DNA of 18,835 nucleotides from Desulfurellales bacterium (GTDB taxonomy: Bacteria > Campylobacterota_A > Desulfurellia > Desulfurellales > Hippeaceae): NCBI GenBank assembly GCA_027064405.1, contig JAMOPP010000026.1, forward strand, positions 1-18,835. Reading direction: 5' to 3'. The translations under genes and the position numbers were made by a program. The notes beneath the pieces are model-generated. The model was given only the letters and a program-made list of their open reading frames with translations, made no database searches and had not been told where the DNA came from. Within the stretch, counting starts at the first letter, position 1; each line of letters begins with the position of its first letter. Shown in pieces: positions 15,995 to 18,835 of the stretch.

Positions 15995-17089
15995 TCAAGG
16001 TTCAAGAACCAATCTAAAACCTATAAAATCGGTTATCAATCCGGGCATATAGTTGCTTCGCGCACTCAATCTTGCATACTTTTTTGGTGAATACCAATTT
16101 CCCCCTCTAACGGATTTGGCAAGTGATACTTGGGGGTTGATATAGACCGGATTGTTAAGTTTACTTATAGAATAAGCTTTTGCATAATAGGTATCATAAC
16201 ACCATTCAGCTGCGTTTCCAAGCATATCATAAAGTCCGAATCTATTGGGTAAGAACTTCCCCACAGGAGCGGTACCTACATAACCGTCATGACAATTAAA
16301 AGGTTTTTGGAACGAGCTGTCAATTTTTTTATTAGAATCCAAATCGTAAAAATTTCCATACTTGCAGGCATCCTGCTCCTTGTCCCAATATACGTCTTCT
16401 TTTATGCCGGCTCTTGCTGCATACTCCCATTCAGCCTCTGTCGGCAATCTGTACATCTCTTTTGTCTGCACATAGAGCCATTTTGTATATTTATGGATAT
16501 TATCCCACGATACATTTATAACAGGATAATTATCCTTAGATAAATCGTATTGTTTATTTACTCCACTATTGTGCGTAGGGTCGAACAACTTAAACTGCTT
16601 ATTTGTAACCTCATACCTACCTATAAAGAAACCATCCACGCAAACCTTGTGCTGCGGTTTTTCATCCTTTTTGGCATAGGCATCGTCTTTATCTGCACCC
16701 ATTAAATAGCAACCCTTAGGTATATACACAAACTCCATACCAAATACATTTTTATAATTTCTGTCTCTCACCCTTAAAGACCATTTTGCATCCTTGGGTG
16801 TACCATTTGGAAAATCCTTACTCACATCCCAGTATATTTTTCTATTTTTACCGCTATTTACAAGTCCCACATCGCCACTTAGGTGAAGGCTTCTTGTCGT
16901 GTAAATTCTCTTCTTTGTTCTTATTTGAAGACCCACAACAGCCTGTTTATTATTTTGAGTTAAAAGATCATAATAAAAAACTATGTAATTGCCGTCTATT
17001 TGAGCAGAATAGTTTGAATATTGCGCAGCATGCACATAAAAAGGAAAACCACACAAAATAGTAATAAAAATAAAAATTTGTCTTATCAT
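15995..17089 (-). CDS. Secreted SUMF1/FGE-sulfatase-fold protein
   Basis: A 364-residue exported protein. Signal peptide 1-21 (IFIFITILCGFPFYVHA). Residues 22-110 form a beta-rich domain ending in SLHLSGDVG and NRKIYWDVSKDF, a module often found before SUMF1 domains. From about 117 the SUMF1 domain runs to the end: FVYIPKGCYLMG, DGFFIGRYEVTN, MYRLPTEAEWEYAARAG, GLYDMLGNAAEWCYDTYY, SVRGGNWYS and GFRLVLEP. The paired cysteines of true formylglycine-generating enzymes are missing after RGGNW, so it is probably a binding or structural protein. I chose the ATG at 17089 because AAGGGGTGA lies 5 bases ahead; the GTG at 17098 sits in that site. It converges on the CDF gene across 54 bases. Confidence 0.9.
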   Translation of the reverse strand: MIRQIFIFITILCGFPFYVHAAQYSNYSAQIDGNYIVFYYDLLTQNNKQAVVGLQIRTKKRIYTTRSLHLSGDVGLVNSGKNRKIYWDVSKDFPNGTPKDAKWSLRVRDRNYKNVFGMEFVYIPKGCYLMGADKDDAYAKKDEKPQHKVCVDGFFIGRYEVTNKQFKLFDPTHNSGVNKQYDLSKDNYPVINVSWDNIHKYTKWLYVQTKEMYRLPTEAEWEYAARAGIKEDVYWDKEQDACKYGNFYDLDSNKKIDSSFQKPFNCHDGYVGTAPVGKFLPNRFGLYDMLGNAAEWCYDTYYAKAYSISKLNNPVYINPQVSLAKSVRGGNWYSPKKYARLSARSNYMPGLITDFIGFRLVLEP

Positions 17090-17094
17090 TTCAT

Positions 17095-17103
17095 TCACCC
17101 CTT
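17095..17103 (-). promoter_or_regulatory. Ribosome binding site of the SUMF1-domain gene
   Basis: AAGGGGTGA on the minus strand, 5 bases before the ATG at 17089. It is the same site as the one in front of lon, and it rules out the overlapping GTG at 17098 as the start. Confidence 0.55.
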
Positions 17104-17151
17104 AATCTTAAGTTACTACTATATTAGTCGGTTTTCAAGTAAAAAAATAAA

Positions 17152-17226
17152 TGGTAGCCCCAAGGGGAGTTGAACCCCTGTTTTCGGCGTGAGAGGCCGA
17201 CGTCCTAACCACTAGACGATAGGGCC
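17152..17226 (-). tRNA. tRNA-Glu(CTC)
   Basis: The minus strand folds as a tRNA with encoded CCA. Acceptor stem GGCCCTA/TGGGGCT, whose first pair is G-U, D arm with GTGGTTAGGAC, anticodon stem TCGGC/GCCGA around loop CTCTCAC, so the anticodon is CTC; T arm AGGGGTTCAACTCCCCT. It follows tRNA-Gln by 6 bases on the same transcript. Confidence 0.97.
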
Positions 17227-17232
17227 AATAAA

Positions 17233-17306
17233 TGGCTGGGATGCAGGGATTCGAACCCCGACCAGCGGATCCAGAGTCCGCTGTCCTACCATTAGACGAC
17301 ATCCCA
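17233..17306 (-). tRNA. tRNA-Gln(CTG)
   Basis: The minus strand folds as a tRNA with encoded CCA and discriminator G. Acceptor stem TGGGATG/CATCCCA has the weak U1-A72 pair typical of tRNA-Gln; anticodon stem GCGGA/TCCGC around loop CTCTGGA gives anticodon CTG; T arm CGGGGTTCGAATCCCTG. First gene of the two-tRNA unit. Confidence 0.97.
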
Positions 17307-17318
17307 AAAACTTGGGAA

Positions 17319-17346
17319 ATTCTAATGGTTTGTCAAAAAAAGTCAA
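17319..17346 (-). promoter_or_regulatory. Promoter of the tRNA-Gln/tRNA-Glu unit
   Basis: On the minus strand TTGACT (plus 17341-17346) and TAGAAT (17319-17324) are 16 bases apart, both close to consensus. Transcription would start about six bases before the mature tRNA-Gln. A second TTGACA lies about 30 bases further upstream. Confidence 0.55.
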
Positions 17347-17422
17347 GTTTTTAATTCGATTTACACCACCTCTTTTGTCAATTTTTCCGTTTTTTGGATT
17401 AAACAGAACATAAAAACCCATT

Positions 17423-17842
17423 TTAATTTTTAAGAAAAGGTATTAGTATAGGAGGCAACCCTGCTCTATACATAGAATTTGCAATCAACTCCCTCAAAAA
17501 AGGAAATAATGTTATAGGTAAATTTCGTTTTGAAAAACTATCGAATAAGTCGTCGTTCAATTCTATTTTATATCTGTATTTTGATATTACTCTACATTTC
17601 ATTTCAAATAACATCTTATCGTCACGCTTTATCCTGAATATAACAGAGCTTGATATTTCAAACCTATCATTAATAGTTTCATAGCTATTCTTTGTAATTT
17701 TAAAAACAATGCTAACCGGAACATCCGTATCCAAGCTATCTAATTCCAGCTTCATTCTTTTAAATGTAAAGTTATCTATGTATAAATCCTCAAGTTCAAT
17801 ACCTCGAACAAACTCATTATATTTCTTAATATCTACACTCAT
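17423..17842 (-). CDS. SecB-like chaperone of a toxin-antitoxin-chaperone (TAC) module
   Basis: A 139-residue protein with the SecB-like fold pattern. An N-terminal strand region (LEDLYIDNFTFKRMKLELD) and a beta sheet are followed by the family's best-kept stretch near 113-135: FPFLRELI, then RAGLPPILIP. Export SecB is encoded alone or with export genes; here the ATG overlaps the hicB stop (ATGA), so it is made together with the antitoxin. In the known TAC system of M. tuberculosis (Rv1955-Rv1957) a SecB-like chaperone binds the antitoxin's C-terminal tail and protects it from aggregation and proteolysis. The same role is inferred for this protein and the tail of the adjacent HicB. It could also serve export in a genome without other SecB. 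Confidence 0.8.
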   Translation of the reverse strand: MSVDIKKYNEFVRGIELEDLYIDNFTFKRMKLELDSLDTDVPVSIVFKITKNSYETINDRFEISSSVIFRIKRDDKMLFEMKCRVISKYRYKIELNDDLFDSFSKRNLPITLFPFLRELIANSMYRAGLPPILIPFLKN

Positions 17843-18339
17843 ACCGCATTCTTGGTATATAAATTTTCTTTAAATCGATTAAATTTCAAAACGGTTTTAA
17901 ACTCCTTTTTGTTTAAAGGGCTGTTATCTTCTATTTCTTCAGATTCTTCAGGCAAACCTTTTAAAGCGTTTATAATCTTATTCAAACTATTTTTCTCAGA
18001 CAACATAGTAACAATATATGTATTTATACTTACACCGTTTGCTTTTGCCTCCTCAGCTATGCTTTTATGCAGCATGGCCGGCATCCTCACAAGCACTTTA
18101 CCATTATACTGATTTTTTCTCATAACATCAGGAATAGGTATTGTTTTGTTATATTCTAATGCGGTTTCTATCCACGCCCTCATAGCATCTTCTATCATTT
18201 CAAATGCTTCTTCTACAGTATCCCCCTCGCTCATGCATCCGGGTAATTCTTTAACCTCTATAAAGTATCCACCGTCAGGATATTTTATAATTTCCTTCTT
18301 GTAAGGAAGATCTATATAATCTTCAACACTCCTTTTCAT
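17839..18339 (-). CDS. hicB: HicB antitoxin with C-terminal extension
   Basis: A 166-residue HicB. The N-terminal RNase H-like part reads YPDGGYFIEVKELPGCMSEG and EEAFEMIEDAMRAWIETALE; residues 80-116 form a ribbon-helix-helix DNA-binding domain (GKVLVRMPAMLHKSIAEEAK, NGVSINTYIVTMLSEK). It should block HicA and repress the operon. Beyond 116 there is a further 50-residue tail that ordinary HicB lacks: an acidic stretch (EESEEIED), then a basic, aromatic-rich end (KEFKTVLKFNRFKENLY). In TAC systems such a tail is the chaperone-addiction segment. The start is the ATG at 18339, preceded by GGAGGTG at 5 bases; it overlaps the end of hicA by 17 bases. Confidence 0.9.
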   Translation of the reverse strand: MKRSVEDYIDLPYKKEIIKYPDGGYFIEVKELPGCMSEGDTVEEAFEMIEDAMRAWIETALEYNKTIPIPDVMRKNQYNGKVLVRMPAMLHKSIAEEAKANGVSINTYIVTMLSEKNSLNKIINALKGLPEESEEIEDNSPLNKKEFKTVLKFNRFKENLYTKNAV

Positions 18340-18577
18340 ACAACACCTCCAAATGTAACAGTTCCACAACCTTTTTCACATAAAATTCTTTTACAGGCTT
18401 TTTATAGGGAATAGTAATGATTTTTCCCTTCTTTTCTATATGTATAATGGCTACTCCCTCCTCCAGGCTGTTTTCTTTCATAACCAAGCTCAATTAGCAA
18501 CCTATCCAAATCTTTAAATGAAACACTTTTTTATTTTTAAGAACCTTTTCTATTAACTTACAAATTCTTTTTCTCAT
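18323..18577 (-). pseudogene. hicA: HicA mRNA-interferase toxin gene with two compensating frameshifts
   Basis: Read in three steps, the minus strand spells an 84-residue HicA. Frame one from the ATG at 18577 gives MRKRICKLIEKVLKNKK and then stops early at 18494. Frame two gives VSFKDLDRLLIELGYERKQ and GGGSSHYTYRKEG, including the expected catalytic His44. Frame three gives KIITIPYKKPVKEFYVKKV and ends EVLYEKEC at 18323. One A is missing from a six-A run, and one A is extra in a five-A run, so the overall length is preserved. HicA is a small dsRBD-fold RNase that cleaves mRNA when HicB is lost. As written the toxin is not made; the cause may be decay, a base-calling error or slippage. It sits first in the operon, before hicB. 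Confidence 0.85.
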
Positions 18578-18598
18578 AAAAATTATAATCCTTAATTT

Positions 18599-18620
18599 AT
18601 AATATCACATATGATATTAT
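18599..18620. promoter_or_regulatory. Inverted repeat, likely HicB operator
   Basis: ATAATATCA and TGATATTAT are perfect 9-bp arms around the 4-base spacer CATA, centred about 32 bases before the hicA ATG. It covers the spacer and -10 box of the candidate promoter. Ribbon-helix-helix antitoxins bind such sites to repress their own operon; that HicB uses this one is inferred. Confidence 0.55.
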
Positions 18621-18626
18621 TGTTAA
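18599..18626 (-). promoter_or_regulatory. Candidate promoter of hicA-hicB-secB-like
   Basis: On the minus strand TTAACA (plus 18621-18626) and TATTAT (18599-18604) are 16 bases apart, ending 22 bases before the hicA start. It overlaps the inverted repeat, as expected for autoregulation. Confidence 0.45.
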
Positions 18627-18712
18627 ATCTTTACCTATATAAAAAGTGAAGAAAAGAGAGAATGGAATTTGACTTTTTGAAAAAATGAAGTTAAGAACTA
18701 AGCAATGACAGT

Positions 18713-18740
18713 GGTTTGCGGAAGGCAAACCGAAGGAGGT
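18713..18740 (+). promoter_or_regulatory. Hairpin followed by a strong ribosome site
   Basis: GGTTTGC (18713-18719) and GCAAACC (18725-18731) form a 7-bp stem with loop GGAAG. Two bases later comes AAGGAGGT (18733-18740), nearly perfectly complementary to the 16S 3' end. The pair sits right before the small ORF at 18747. Confidence 0.35.
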
Positions 18741-18746
18741 ATGGCA

Positions 18747-18821
18747 ATGATGAGATTTGCAATAGTTGTATCGGTTATTATATCTACTTCTCTTGACCCT
18801 ACAGGAGAAGACGACGATTAG
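18747..18821 (+). CDS. Possible small membrane peptide, 24 residues
   Basis: From the ATG at 18747, six bases after AAGGAGGT, the frame reads a hydrophobic stretch (MMRFAIVVSVIISTS) and then an acidic end (LDPTGEDDD). Earlier in-frame ATGs at 18741 and 18705 would give 26 or 38 residues; the first is too close to the ribosome site. It could be a tiny membrane peptide, a leader peptide of a gene beyond the window, or chance. I recognise no family. The 200 bases from 18621 hold no longer ORF on either strand. Confidence 0.3.
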   Translation: MMRFAIVVSVIISTSLDPTGEDDD

Positions 18822-18835
18822 GTGTTTAAAGAAAA

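Noticed and set aside
15995..16200. Diversity-generating retroelement with the SUMF1-fold gene as variable target
   Set aside because: The C-terminal fold fits known targets, but there is no reverse transcriptase, no accessory gene and no near-repeat template in the window.
18340..18369. HicB start ten codons earlier
   Set aside because: Those codons overlap hicA in another frame and include the GGAGGTG site that serves the ATG at 18339.
18450..18520. Programmed ribosomal frameshifting to make HicA
   Set aside because: Two shifts in opposite directions would be needed, and neither run is a standard slippery heptamer in the right frame; decay or sequence error is simpler.

Overview
The window looks like a chromosomal stretch of an AT-rich, diderm (Gram-negative) bacterium. 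BamA, a BamD-type lipoprotein and the LolC/LolD lipoprotein exporter imply an outer membrane. The operon style (bamA-lolD-lolC, short-form hisZ next to purA, M16 peptidase behind pnp) fits deep-branching groups such as Deferribacterota or a deltaproteobacterial relative. That placement is an inference, because no marker settles the phylum.

Positions 1-6662, minus strand: a tightly packed block read leftwards from a candidate promoter before rpmE. The order is rpmE (L31), a TusA-like protein, tRNA-Arg(CCG), dciA (DUF721), a 48-codon acidic ORF, a BamD-type lipoprotein, hsp20, lon, lolC, lolD and the start of bamA. It mixes outer-membrane biogenesis with cytoplasmic protein quality control. The tRNA is wedged between two genes: the upstream ORF stops inside it, and the downstream ORF starts two bases after its CCA.

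Positions 6740-15940, plus strand: a second tight operon made of rpsO, pnp, an M16 zinc peptidase, a class-V aminotransferase, hisZ, purA, a HIT protein, an unrecognised 87-residue protein, aroQ and a CDF metal transporter. Gaps are 0-10 bases, and four junctions overlap. It is mainly housekeeping: ribosome and RNA turnover, histidine, AMP and aromatic synthesis.

Positions 15995-17346, minus strand: a secreted SUMF1/FGE-fold protein, then tRNA-Glu(CTC) and tRNA-Gln(CTG) behind a good sigma-70-like promoter.

Positions 17423-18626, minus strand: the most interesting locus. It has a broken hicA toxin gene, a HicB antitoxin with an unusual C-terminal tail, and a SecB-like chaperone, under a promoter overlapped by a perfect 9-bp inverted repeat. 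This is the layout of a toxin-antitoxin-chaperone (TAC) module built on HicAB. The hicA reading frame carries two compensating one-base shifts, both in A-runs. The last 200 bases on the plus strand hold only very short ORFs, one with a strong ribosome site and a membrane-peptide look.
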